Assembly: GCA_964574815.1 (NCBI GenBank) | Contig: CAZNPL010000008.1 | Coordinates: forward strand, 62,001-126,000 | DNA: 64,000 nt | Direction of reading: 5' to 3' | DNA from: CAZNPL01 sp964574815 | Lineage (GTDB): Bacteria > Planctomycetota > Phycisphaerae > UBA1845 | In this document: one piece after another, positions 37,125 to 44,943 of the stretch | How the letters are laid out: the number at the start of each line of letters is the position of its first letter | How positions within the stretch are numbered: the stretch's first letter is position 1 | Made by a program: the position numbers and the translations under genes | The notes under the pieces: model-generated | What the model was told of the DNA's origin: nothing | Database searches by the model: none | Seen by the model: the letters and a program-made list of their open reading frames with translations, nothing else

Positions 37125-39046
37125 GGCTAGCCGGAGCTCGGACCATGCTCAGGCCGGGCACGCTCTTTTGGAAACTTTTCCTCGGAACCACCCTGCTTAT
37201 CGTGCTCGTCCTCGGTACGTGTGCCTGGATAATCGTCAGGCACGTCGATCGTTTCTACGACCAGGAAGTCGCCGAGCATCTCCGGGCCGAGGCGGCGGTG
37301 ATCCGGCACGTAGCCAGACCGCTGTTCGACCGCGCCCATCAGCAGGAACTGGATCGCTTCGCCAAAGCACTGAACCGCGCCCGCGACGGCGGACTGCGGA
37401 TCACCATGATCCTCGCCGACGGAGCGGTGCTGGCCGATTCCGAGGCCGATCCGCATCAGATGGAATCGCACGCCAACCGCCCCGAAGTGCGGGCCGCGCT
37501 GGCTCGCGGCTGGGGCGAGCACACGAGGCATTCACGCACCGTTGATCGCGTGATGAAATACGTCGCGCTGCGCGTCGGACCGGAAGTGGACCCCGTCGGC
37601 GTCGTGCGGGTGTCGATAACCCATCGTGCAATCATCGCCCGGGCGGAGGCGATCCAGCATCTCATCTGGACCATCACCTTGCTTGGCCTGCTCGCCGCCG
37701 TGGTGTTCGCCCTGGGACTCGCGTCCATTTGGAGCAATCCCATCCGGAGAATAACCGCCATCGCGAGAAGTCTGTCCGACGGCGATCTCTCCGCGCGGGC
37801 CGACGTGCGGGGCAGCGACGAAATGAGCATGCTCGCCAAGAGCCTCAACCAGATGCGCGACCATCTCGCCAATCAGTTGGCCACGATCGACCGCCAGCGC
37901 CGAAGCCTCGAGTCCCTGCTGACCCAGGTGCATGAAGGCGTCGTCGTTGCCGGACCCGATGGCCGGATTGCGCTGATCAACCCGGCCGCGGCCTGGATGC
38001 TGCGTTTCCCGGATTCCGAAAACATCCCCTCGCGCGCGATGGTCGGCCGAGCCGTCCGGGAATGCGTCACCCATCCCGAGCTGCGCGATATGCTGCTCGG
38101 CGAAACCAACCGAAAAGCACAGGATTATGCATTGAACAAGTCCGGCATGGCCGAGCCCGTCGCACGCGAGATTCGCATCCAGCGCGGCAATGGTGAAGAG
38201 GAACTCTCGTTGTTGGCACGGGCCGCCGATATTGTTCTGCCCGGCTTCGAGCGGGATCAGCAAACGTCCGGATTGGGAAAACGCAGGCCGGCGGGAAGGC
38301 TGCTTGTACTTACCGACATCACCGAACTCACGCGGACTGTGCGCGTCAAGATGGACTTTGCCTCCAACGCCTCTCATGAGCTCCGCACGCCTCTGTCCAC
38401 GATCCGTGCTGCAATCGAAACCTTGGTGAACCTCGACCTCACCGCGGATCCCCGCTCGGCCCGAGGTTTCCTTGACGTCATCGATCGGCAGACCGCGCGG
38501 ATGGAACAGATGGTCGCGGATCTCTTGAGCGTCTCGCGCATCGAATCCTCGCCAACTCAATTCAAGCCGCAGCCGCTGAGTCTGCCACACTTCTTCGAAG
38601 AGTTGAAAAAACGATTCCTCGAACGCCTTCATGCAAAAGAGCTGCAGTGGACGCTCTCCGTGCCACCGGACCTCACTACGATGCACGCGAACTCCTACTT
38701 GCTCGGCATCACGCTCGACAACCTCGTCGACAACGCCATCAAATTCACGGACACCGGGGGACGAATCTCCCTTTATTGTGAGTGGGATGGCACAAGCGGC
38801 GGTCCCGGTCGGGCGGTGTCGATCGCCGTGGCCGACGACGGCTGCGGCATCCCGGAAAACGAGCGGGGTCGTGTCTTCGAGAGGTTCTACCAGGTGGAAA
38901 AGGCTCGCTCCGGGGCCGATCGCGGCACCGGCCTCGGCCTCTCGATCGTACGGCATGCAGTCACCGCAATGAATGGTACAGTCAGGCTGGATAGCCAGCC
39001 CGGCCAGGGCACAAGTGTAACCATAACCATCCCCCAGCCTGAGTAA
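37121..39046 (+). CDS. PhoR-like sensor histidine kinase
   Basis: 641 residues. Two membrane helices (FLGTTLLIVLVLGTCAWIIV near 20-40 and ITLLGLLAAVVFALGLASIW near 180-200) flank a periplasmic sensor region. A HAMP segment (NPIRRITAIARSLSDGDLSA) and a PAS domain follow (~265-390). The HisKA box is FASNASHELRTPLSTI (~410); the ATPase part has NLVDNAIKFT, VADDGCGIP and GTGLGLSIV. It is co-translated with the upstream regulator and is its likely partner. The signal is unknown. Confidence 0.9.
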   Translation: MRLAGARTMLRPGTLFWKLFLGTTLLIVLVLGTCAWIIVRHVDRFYDQEVAEHLRAEAAVIRHVARPLFDRAHQQELDRFAKALNRARDGGLRITMILADGAVLADSEADPHQMESHANRPEVRAALARGWGEHTRHSRTVDRVMKYVALRVGPEVDPVGVVRVSITHRAIIARAEAIQHLIWTITLLGLLAAVVFALGLASIWSNPIRRITAIARSLSDGDLSARADVRGSDEMSMLAKSLNQMRDHLANQLATIDRQRRSLESLLTQVHEGVVVAGPDGRIALINPAAAWMLRFPDSENIPSRAMVGRAVRECVTHPELRDMLLGETNRKAQDYALNKSGMAEPVAREIRIQRGNGEEELSLLARAADIVLPGFERDQQTSGLGKRRPAGRLLVLTDITELTRTVRVKMDFASNASHELRTPLSTIRAAIETLVNLDLTADPRSARGFLDVIDRQTARMEQMVADLLSVSRIESSPTQFKPQPLSLPHFFEELKKRFLERLHAKELQWTLSVPPDLTTMHANSYLLGITLDNLVDNAIKFTDTGGRISLYCEWDGTSGGPGRAVSIAVADDGCGIPENERGRVFERFYQVEKARSGADRGTGLGLSIVRHAVTAMNGTVRLDSQPGQGTSVTITIPQPE

Positions 39047-39148
39047 CGCACCGGGCGCGGGGGCGGCCACACCAGGGTTTCCTGCGAGGGTGCATATTGG
39101 ACAGCACAATCGAGCACGAAAACTTGGCGGATTTTAGCAAAAACAGGG

Positions 39149-39178
39149 TTGCATAAAAGCCGCGAAAACGGTTAGACT
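39149..39178 (+). promoter_or_regulatory. Candidate promoter of cassette unit 1
   Basis: TTGCAT at 39149-39154, an 18-base spacer, and TAGACT at 39173-39178, 99 bp before the membrane-protein start. A similar pair with the same spacing precedes unit 2 at 43874-43903. Confidence 0.4.
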
Positions 39179-39276
39179 GAATCCGTGTCGTCAGGAGATG
39201 GGAAATCCCTGCCTTAGGAGGGGCGGTTCCCAAGCCAGTTGAGTTGATTGGTCCAAACGACGCGACCGGCTCGACC

Positions 39277-39957
39277 ATGAGGGTACCAGCAGAAAACAAG
39301 ACCCGTGAGCAACTCGCGCTCGGAGGCGTGTTCTCGGCCTCTTTGCTGATCAGCGCGTACTTGATGTCGCGCTCCATGGCCGGTGTCGCAGCTCCATGGG
39401 TCGGCTGGATCTCCCTCGCACCGCTGCTCCTGACGATTCGCTGCTTGACGCCCTTCTGGGCGGCTGCCGCCGGGGCGCTATGGGGTACGGCACTCGTTGT
39501 GTCTTCGGCGTTGAGCGCCACTAGCGCCTTCCCGGTTACCTTCACATCGACATCATTACTGGTCTCGGTCCCCGCGCTTTACACGCTGGCAGGGGCCCTC
39601 TTAACCCGCAGCCGGGTCGGCTTCAGCCCACTGATTCTGGGTGCTGCTTGGGTCGGCGTGGAGTACGCCTTGGCGCCGCTCGCGCTGCGATACGGCCTGC
39701 TGAGCGGCGGAGTTTCCGATATCGGAATTCTTCAGGCCGCCGGGGGCGTGCTCGGGTACGGATTCATCGCGTTCGTCGTCGCCTACGCCAATGGCCTCTT
39801 GCTCGGCCTGCTGGCGAAAGTCCGTATCAAAGTTCCAGGCCCGCTCTTCGTCCCGGGCGCAGTCGATCCCGGGGCGCGAATTCTTCCTGAAGTAGTTCCC
39901 TGTCTTCCATTTCGCGGCGCTCGTGCCGCGCGTCCGAGAGCACCACCGATCCGGTGA
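39277..39957 (+). CDS. Lnt N-domain-like membrane protein, cassette copy 1
   Basis: 226 residues, nearly all hydrophobic, with about six membrane helices. Blocks such as GWISLAPLLLTIR and LQAAGGVLGYGFIAFVVAYA resemble the membrane domain of apolipoprotein N-acyltransferase. The nitrilase-type catalytic domain that follows in true Lnt is absent, and no frame continues it downstream. The C-terminus has a distinctive soluble tail (VPGPLFVPG, then DPGARILPEVVPC). The protein at 44053-44733 has the same length and tail, confirming the reading frame and start. It sits ahead of an IPTL-CTERM gene. It is not an exosortase: no conserved Cys/Arg/His triad is seen. Function unknown; handling of the neighbouring surface protein is a guess. 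Confidence 0.65.
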   Translation: MRVPAENKTREQLALGGVFSASLLISAYLMSRSMAGVAAPWVGWISLAPLLLTIRCLTPFWAAAAGALWGTALVVSSALSATSAFPVTFTSTSLLVSVPALYTLAGALLTRSRVGFSPLILGAAWVGVEYALAPLALRYGLLSGGVSDIGILQAAGGVLGYGFIAFVVAYANGLLLGLLAKVRIKVPGPLFVPGAVDPGARILPEVVPCLPFRGARAARPRAPPIR

Positions 39958-39960
39958 CGT

Positions 39961-40121
39961 GACGGACATCGTCCGTTGTGGTCTTGGATTACGGGCGGAT
40001 TGGCAAGTCCGTCCGGCGTGAACACCAATCCCGCTCGTGCGGTGCTTCACGACATGAATTGCCGTTTGCGTCGAATTAGCTGTAGTAGTTGTGATCGTAG
40101 CATCAGCAACGTCGCTGATGC
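39961..40121 (+). other. Structured leader of IPTL gene, copy 1
   Basis: Three hairpins lie between the membrane-protein stop and the IPTL start. P1: GACGGAC (39961-39967) with GTCCGTT (39971-39977). P2: GGGCGGA (39993-39999) with TCCGTCC (40008-40014). P3: GCATCAGC (40100-40107) with GCTGATGC (40114-40121). All three recur in the second cassette with substitutions that keep pairing. No long T-run follows P1 or P2. Could be a regulatory RNA leader or a processing site. Confidence 0.5.
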
Positions 40122-40161
40122 AGGTGAGTTACGAATTCCTCGACAAAAGGAGGAATGGAGC

Positions 40162-41226
40162 ATGTTGAAGAGCAAATGGTGCCTGGTTCTGGGCATCTTG
40201 GCAGTGGGTATGTTCGTGACGTCGGTGTCGGCGAAAGACATTAAGAACGTCACCCCCATAGACGAAGGAGCGACCGAAGCCGGCACCCTTACGGGTGGCA
40301 CCGGCGTGACGCCGCCGGAGGGCGACGTGGTTTATAACAGCGCCAACATTTCGGGCTACTTCTTCCGCCCGTTTCCCGGCTACGCGGACTACGATGACAT
40401 TCACCTCGAGCCGGGCACGAACGGTGATCTGGTCAAGTACTCCTTCTCAGTCTTCGGTTCGACGACGACCGGAGCCGATGCGGGCAGCGCGTTTGACGTG
40501 ACCTCGTCGCTGTACACCGACGTCGCCGGCGACCCGTCGGTCGGTCAGCCGGATGCGATGATTCCGGGGACGGATTGCACGTTCGTCGGCGTCCCGGCGG
40601 GCGGTCTTTTAACGCTCGAGTGCGTCGTGCCGGCGGGGATTTCAATTCCCCAAGGTCTGTGGATGAGGCTGGAGTTCAGCACGGACAACGCCGGCTGGCT
40701 CATCGCCGACTTTAACGACTGCCCGACGACCGGGCCTCCGGGCTTCTCGGAAGACTTCTGGGCCGAAGAGGACTTGGCGTTCCCAGGCTTGTTCAACTTC
40801 TTCTTCTTCGGTGGTTGCCCGGCCAACCCGCAGTCCAGCTTCGGCGCGGCTCAGATCGTGACCGAAGGACTGCCCTGGGCGTGCTGCGATCTGTCCACGT
40901 TCGATTGTGTGAACGTGCAGGAAACGGCCTGCAACGATCTCGGCGGTTCGTTCACCGAGGGCACACTGTGCAACAATCTGGAGCAGCCCTGCTCCGAGGC
41001 GGGCGCCTGCTGCGACACGGCCACCGGCCAGTGCGAGGACACCTTCGCGGTCAATTGCGATGGTTACCTGCAGGCGTTCTTCCCCGGCGAGCTGTGCGCG
41101 GACATCACGTGCGAGGTTCCGCCGAACGTTCCCACGCTGACGCAGTGGGGAATGATCGCCCTGACCGTTCTGCTTCTGACCGGTCTGACGATCAAGTTCG
41201 GTCGTCGTCGCACCGTGACGGCGTAA
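40162..41226 (+). CDS. IPTL-CTERM cysteine-rich surface protein, copy 1
   Basis: 354 residues. The start follows AAAGGAGG (40146-40152). A signal peptide covers 1-24 (LVLGILAVGMFVTSVSA). The central domain is acidic and beta-rich (NISGYFFRPFPGYADYDDIH, MRLEFSTDNAGWLIADFND). A cysteine-rich region near 265-320 has repeats of the ACC..C..C kind (AGACCDTATGQCEDTF). The C-terminus is a classic IPTL-CTERM signal: VPTLTQWG (~323), a hydrophobic helix, then GRRR. In other bacteria such tails are processed by exosortase H, which is not in this window. The protein is probably exported, cut and anchored at the surface. A strong terminator follows. Confidence 0.88.
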   Translation: MLKSKWCLVLGILAVGMFVTSVSAKDIKNVTPIDEGATEAGTLTGGTGVTPPEGDVVYNSANISGYFFRPFPGYADYDDIHLEPGTNGDLVKYSFSVFGSTTTGADAGSAFDVTSSLYTDVAGDPSVGQPDAMIPGTDCTFVGVPAGGLLTLECVVPAGISIPQGLWMRLEFSTDNAGWLIADFNDCPTTGPPGFSEDFWAEEDLAFPGLFNFFFFGGCPANPQSSFGAAQIVTEGLPWACCDLSTFDCVNVQETACNDLGGSFTEGTLCNNLEQPCSEAGACCDTATGQCEDTFAVNCDGYLQAFFPGELCADITCEVPPNVPTLTQWGMIALTVLLLTGLTIKFGRRRTVTA

Positions 41227-41257
41227 GCTGACCGTCTCATCCTGGCGTAACTTGAAC

Positions 41258-41304
41258 GCTCCGGCGTGCTCGCTGATCCCGGCGAGACACGCCGGAGCTT
41301 CTTT
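41258..41304 (+). terminator. Rho-independent terminator of IPTL gene, copy 1
   Basis: An 11-base perfect stem GCTCCGGCGTG with CACGCCGGAGC, plus an inner CTCGC/GCGAG pair, followed by TTCTTTA. It lies 32 bp after the stop codon and is repeated exactly in unit 2. Confidence 0.85.
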
Positions 41305-41415
41305 ATGTCCTGGGTATATACCCCATCCCCTTTCCGAACGATCGGACAATACACCTTCAGGCCGAGATGGAGGATCGGTTTCCCTACGCGACCGCGGGAT
41401 TGCTTTTGCGTGTCT

Positions 41416-43596
41416 TCACGGAAGTTGCCGATAAGGACGACCGGTCTTGTACAGCTCCAGGCGCGTCCGGATGCCTGAAGCCAGAGCCTGTTCTCCTGCG
41501 GCATCGGCCAGCTCCACCGCACGACGGGCGGCTTGGACCGCGTCAAAGAACTGCCCCGCTTCCGCGTACGCTGCCGCGAGGGTATCAAGGCATGCCGGAT
41601 CCGTGTCTTCCTCGGCTTCGCAGGCTCGCTGGGCCAGTTTGACAGCCTCAGGACCATCGCGCACTTCCGGCTGCCAGGCGGTTGCCAACAGCCATGCAAG
41701 GCTTCTGAGAATCTCCGCCGAATCTACCGAAGCCACCGCCAGACCGTTTCGAAGGGTCTCAACCGCGGCGTCCACTTCACCCGCTTCGACCAGTGTCTCG
41801 GCCAGCCGCACGCGCACCTCGGCCGAGTCCGGGTCCGCCTCCAACTTCGCGCGAAAAGAAGCGATCAGCCTCTGCTGGGTCGCGAGGTCGGTCGTGGCGG
41901 CCTCCAGGATGGCTTTCGCCCTCCGGCGACCAGGCTCGATGCTGAGCGCCCGCCGGCAGGCTTCGATGGCTTCCGTGAACCGTCTGCGTCGTGCCAGCGT
42001 CGCTGCCAGCTCAGTGTGAGCATGGGCCGACGATGGATACAGCGACAAAGCGTGCATCAGGAGTCGCTGTGCCTCCTCCAGCCGTCCCACGGACGCGTAC
42101 GCTTCGCCAAGTAGCTCGATCAGGGCGTAGGACTCCGGGCTGCGATCAATCGCCGCCTCGAGCAGTTCGATGGCCTGTTGCGATCTTGATGAGCCGACCA
42201 TGGCCTCGGCCCAACGGTAATCGTGCGTGATGTCCGCCATGTCCACAGGATTCTTCAGGTCGCTGGTGTCGGTCGGGGTCGGCGTTCCTGCGTCGACGTA
42301 GCCCAGGCTCTTCAGGGCGGTCATGATCCCCTCCTCGACCTCGACCGGCGCGCTTTCACGACGACGCATCGCCGACTCCAAGGCGGCCAGCTTTTGCTCC
42401 ATTTCCTTGACTACGTCAGGCCGCTCGTCTGCCACGTTGCGTAATTCCGCCCGGTCGCTGCTTAAGTCGTACAACTCTTTGACCGGCGCCCGAATGTATT
42501 TCCAGTCGCCATCCACAAGGCAACGCAGCTTGCTCCATCCGAAGCTGGTGTAAGGGTAGTCCGTCTCCCCGTAGCAGGGTCGGTCAAACGCCGCCCCGCC
42601 GGCGAACGCCGCAGCGAAGCTCCGCCCGCTCACTGTCGGAGGCACATCCCAGCCCATTAACTCCAGCACCGTCGGCATGACGTCCACGATCCCGACGACG
42701 CCCTCGGACACCCGGTTTTCAGGAAGAGCGCCCGGGAGAGAGAAGATGAGCGGGATACGCACGATCGAGTCATACAGCAACAAAGAGTGCCACTTGTATC
42801 CGTGCTCACCAAGGGACTCCCCGTGGTCACCGACGACCACCACCAACGTTCTGGATCGCAGGTCTCGCGACTCCAGCCAGTCCAGCAGTCGACCGATCTG
42901 GGCGTCCATGAACGCCACCTCACCATCGTACGGATGCCGCCCGTCGCGGCGGTACGCGGCTGGGGGAGCGTAGGGCTCGTGCGGATCGTAGAAATGTACC
43001 CAGCACATGAATGGCTGTGCCCTGACCTGTTCAAGCCACCCCAATGCCCTGTCGCAAACCAGATCGCCCGGTATCTGAAAGCGCCACTGCTCGCCACGCT
43101 CCGGGGCCATGCGGTCGTCGTAGGTATCGAACCCCCGATTGAGGCCATAGCGAGCGTCCAGGACGAACGAAGCCAGAAACGCCGCAGTCCGATAACCCTT
43201 GCGCTGAAACACCTCAGCTAGTGTGGTCGGCTCAGGCCCGAGGCTTTGGCGGGCATTCACTCGAACCCCCGTTTCGACCGGGTATGCCCCGGTCACGAGC
43301 ACCGTGTGGGAAGGCAGTGTGATGGGCACCTGGGCGAACGCCCGATCGCAACGCACGCCGGTTCGCGCTAACGCATCCAGCTCCGGCGTTAAGCTCCCCC
43401 CGGGACCGTAGCTTCCTAATCGGTCGGCGCGGGTCGTGTCGAGCGTGATGAGAAGGAGATTGGCTCCGTCGGCACTACCCCTGAACGCTCCGGAGCGGTC
43501 GGCCGCCGGGACCTCACCTTCCCGTCGGCAGCCGGGCGCAAGTCCAATCAGGACAACCACTAAGGTCGCAACCGTACGCCATGTTCGCTTCTTCAT
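41416..43596 (-). CDS. Sulfatase-fold lipoprotein with TPR tail
   Basis: 726 residues. Lipoprotein signal (LVVVLIGLAPGC, cysteine near 23). An AlkP/sulfatase-type domain spans ~45-400: metal-binding LLLITLDTTRADRLGSYG, later VVVGDHGESLGEHGYKWHS. The usual sulfatase signature C/S-x-P-x-R is replaced by TLPSH (in QVPITLPSHTVLVTG), so formylglycine cannot form there; a threonine sits at the nucleophile position, as in phosphodiesterase and phosphotransferase members. TPRs fill ~440-720, ending LDTLAAAYAEAGQFFDA and GRPYR, a cap shared with the TPR gene of unit 2. It is convergent with the IPTL gene. A phospho- or phosphoglycerol-transfer role on surface polymers is possible. Confidence 0.82.
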   Translation of the reverse strand: MKKRTWRTVATLVVVLIGLAPGCRREGEVPAADRSGAFRGSADGANLLLITLDTTRADRLGSYGPGGSLTPELDALARTGVRCDRAFAQVPITLPSHTVLVTGAYPVETGVRVNARQSLGPEPTTLAEVFQRKGYRTAAFLASFVLDARYGLNRGFDTYDDRMAPERGEQWRFQIPGDLVCDRALGWLEQVRAQPFMCWVHFYDPHEPYAPPAAYRRDGRHPYDGEVAFMDAQIGRLLDWLESRDLRSRTLVVVVGDHGESLGEHGYKWHSLLLYDSIVRIPLIFSLPGALPENRVSEGVVGIVDVMPTVLELMGWDVPPTVSGRSFAAAFAGGAAFDRPCYGETDYPYTSFGWSKLRCLVDGDWKYIRAPVKELYDLSSDRAELRNVADERPDVVKEMEQKLAALESAMRRRESAPVEVEEGIMTALKSLGYVDAGTPTPTDTSDLKNPVDMADITHDYRWAEAMVGSSRSQQAIELLEAAIDRSPESYALIELLGEAYASVGRLEEAQRLLMHALSLYPSSAHAHTELAATLARRRRFTEAIEACRRALSIEPGRRRAKAILEAATTDLATQQRLIASFRAKLEADPDSAEVRVRLAETLVEAGEVDAAVETLRNGLAVASVDSAEILRSLAWLLATAWQPEVRDGPEAVKLAQRACEAEEDTDPACLDTLAAAYAEAGQFFDAVQAARRAVELADAAGEQALASGIRTRLELYKTGRPYRQLP

Positions 43597-44052
43597 GGCC
43601 GCCTACCCTAGCTTCGCATCGCTGCTCAGGCAAATGCCCGACGTGGTCATGCGGAAGCGCGTTGCTCGCCGCCCCCAACGCGCAGTCTCATCACTTGCCC
43701 CAGACCGCGGTCGCCACCTCGACATCCGAGTCTCCAGCCCGCCGCAAGTGAAAGAACCGGACGCTTCTTTGGACCGGCGTTCGGCTCGTCGTGCAGGGAT
43801 ACTTTAACGCAGTCTACGAGGTTTAGATACAGTATTGTGTTTAAACTTGGTGTTTTTTTTGAACAAAAATAGCTTGTTTCACTTGATAACATTCTGGTAT
43901 ACTCCCCTTCGTACTGGAGGCGGAAAGCCGAACACCCGCAGGTGGCGAGCCCAACTCATAAAGCCTATCCCAACGGGTGGAGCATTGCCTGCCAGTAAAG
44001 CGCCAGTTCCTGGTTAGTCGATGGCCGCCGACGTCACGTCGACGGTGTGGCC
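43597..44052. other. Divergent region opening cassette unit 2
   Basis: About 456 bp between the leftward sulfatase-fold gene and the rightward second membrane-protein gene. The stretch 43810-43905 is markedly AT-rich for this window (T8 run near 43853) and holds a candidate promoter. No gene is seen. Confidence 0.5.
43874..43903 (+). promoter_or_regulatory. Candidate promoter of cassette unit 2
   Basis: TTGTTT at 43874-43879, an 18-base spacer, and TATACT at 43898-43903, inside an AT-rich patch 150 bp before the start of the second membrane-protein gene. Confidence 0.45.
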
Positions 44053-44733
44053 ATGAAAAAGTTGAGCCTGAATAACCTGACCCGGCGATGGGTGGTGCGC
44101 GGGATGCTCTGCGCTTCCATCGTACTCAGCGCCTGGCTGATGTGGCTGTCGATGACGAGCCATGTCGGCCCCTGGGCCGGCTGGATCTCGCTTGCCCCGT
44201 TGCTGGTGACCATCCGGTTCGCCAGGCCCGTGCCCGCAGGCTGCTGCGGTGTCCTCTGGGGCCTTTCGCTTTATCTCGTTTCGTTGACCTATGGCTCTCC
44301 GGTTACGCCCCTGACGCCGCAGGCGCTGGGACTGCTGATTTGCGTCCCGGCAGCCTACGCTTTGCTCGGCTCCGCAGTCACGCGCACTCGGCTGGGGTTC
44401 AGCCCCTTGTTGCTTGCGACCGGCTGGGTCGCCGTTGAGTACGCCCTGGCGCCCGTCACGCCCGGCTTTGGTTTGTTGGCGGGGGGGCTCATCAAGGGCA
44501 GCTTCCTGCATGCGATCGCAGGTGTCCTCGGCTACGGGTCGATCGCGTTCGCGGTCGCCTATATCACGAGCTTTCTGCTGCACCTGCTCGCTGAGATTCA
44601 CGTATTCGTCCCAGGCCCGCTCTTCGTCCCGGGCGTAACGGATCCCGGGGCGCGAATCCTTCCCGAAGTAGTTCCTTGCATCTCGTATCGCGGCTTGTGG
44701 GCCGCACGTCCAAGAGCACCGCCGATACGCTGA
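44053..44733 (+). CDS. Lnt N-domain-like membrane protein, cassette copy 2
   Basis: 226 residues, the same length as its paralogue at 39277-39957. Shared blocks: GWISLAPLLVTIR, TRLGFSPLLLATGWVAVEYA, GVLGYGSIAFAVAY and the tail VPGPLFVPG with DPGARILPEVVPC and ARPRAPPIR. The N-terminal third has diverged most. As in copy 1, the nitrilase domain of true apolipoprotein N-acyltransferase is missing. ATG 44053 is used; a GTG two codons upstream is possible. Conservation of the tail beyond the membrane part suggests that it does work, perhaps in contact with the surface protein encoded next (inference). Confidence 0.65.
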   Translation: MKKLSLNNLTRRWVVRGMLCASIVLSAWLMWLSMTSHVGPWAGWISLAPLLVTIRFARPVPAGCCGVLWGLSLYLVSLTYGSPVTPLTPQALGLLICVPAAYALLGSAVTRTRLGFSPLLLATGWVAVEYALAPVTPGFGLLAGGLIKGSFLHAIAGVLGYGSIAFAVAYITSFLLHLLAEIHVFVPGPLFVPGVTDPGARILPEVVPCISYRGLWAARPRAPPIR

Positions 44734-44739
44734 GATAAT

Positions 44740-44903
44740 CGACGGACAAGTTCCGTCGCGCTCTTGGATGACAAGGATGGATGAAACCATCCGTCCCGCG
44801 TGAAGCACCGATCCCGCTCTGCCCGGTGTCTTCGCGACACGATTTGCCGTTTGCGTCAAATTGGCCGTACTTGTGATAGTGGCGTCAGCAACGTCGCTGA
44901 TGC
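44740..44903 (+). other. Structured leader of IPTL gene, copy 2
   Basis: Hairpins matching those of unit 1. P1: CGACGGA (44740-44746) with TCCGTCG (44752-44758). P2: GGATGGA (44775-44781) with TCCGTCC (44790-44796), loop of eight bases as in unit 1. P3: GCGTCAGC (44882-44889) with GCTGATGC (44896-44903), one G-U pair replacing A-U. P2 to P3 spacing equals that of unit 1. Confidence 0.5.
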
Positions 44904-44943
44904 AGGTGAGTTACGAATTCCTCGACAAAAGGAGGAATGGAGC

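Larger units (their letters stand above)
40103..41307 (+). repeat. 1205-bp direct repeat, copy 1
   Basis: Matches 44885-46089 at a constant offset of 4782 bp. Every stretch I compared is identical and the encoded proteins are identical. The left border is a single mismatch inside the P3 hairpin (A at 40102 against G at 44884); the right border follows the terminator (TTTATG, then sequences differ). There is no transposase or terminal inverted repeat. Confidence 0.9.

Noticed and set aside
37532..39109. 525-residue antisense open frame over the histidine kinase gene
   Set aside because: The plus strand encodes a full PhoR-like kinase with all motifs; the antisense frame has no domain and reflects high GC content.
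39277..39957. Membrane protein as an exosortase or archaeosortase
   Set aside because: The Cys/Arg/His catalytic pattern is absent; only the cysteine in the tail is conserved between copies and no histidine is.
44014..44859. 281-residue antisense open frame over the second Lnt-like gene
   Set aside because: Composition is unlike a protein (Arg/Gln/Asp-rich without pattern), whereas the sense frame matches its paralogue in length and sequence.
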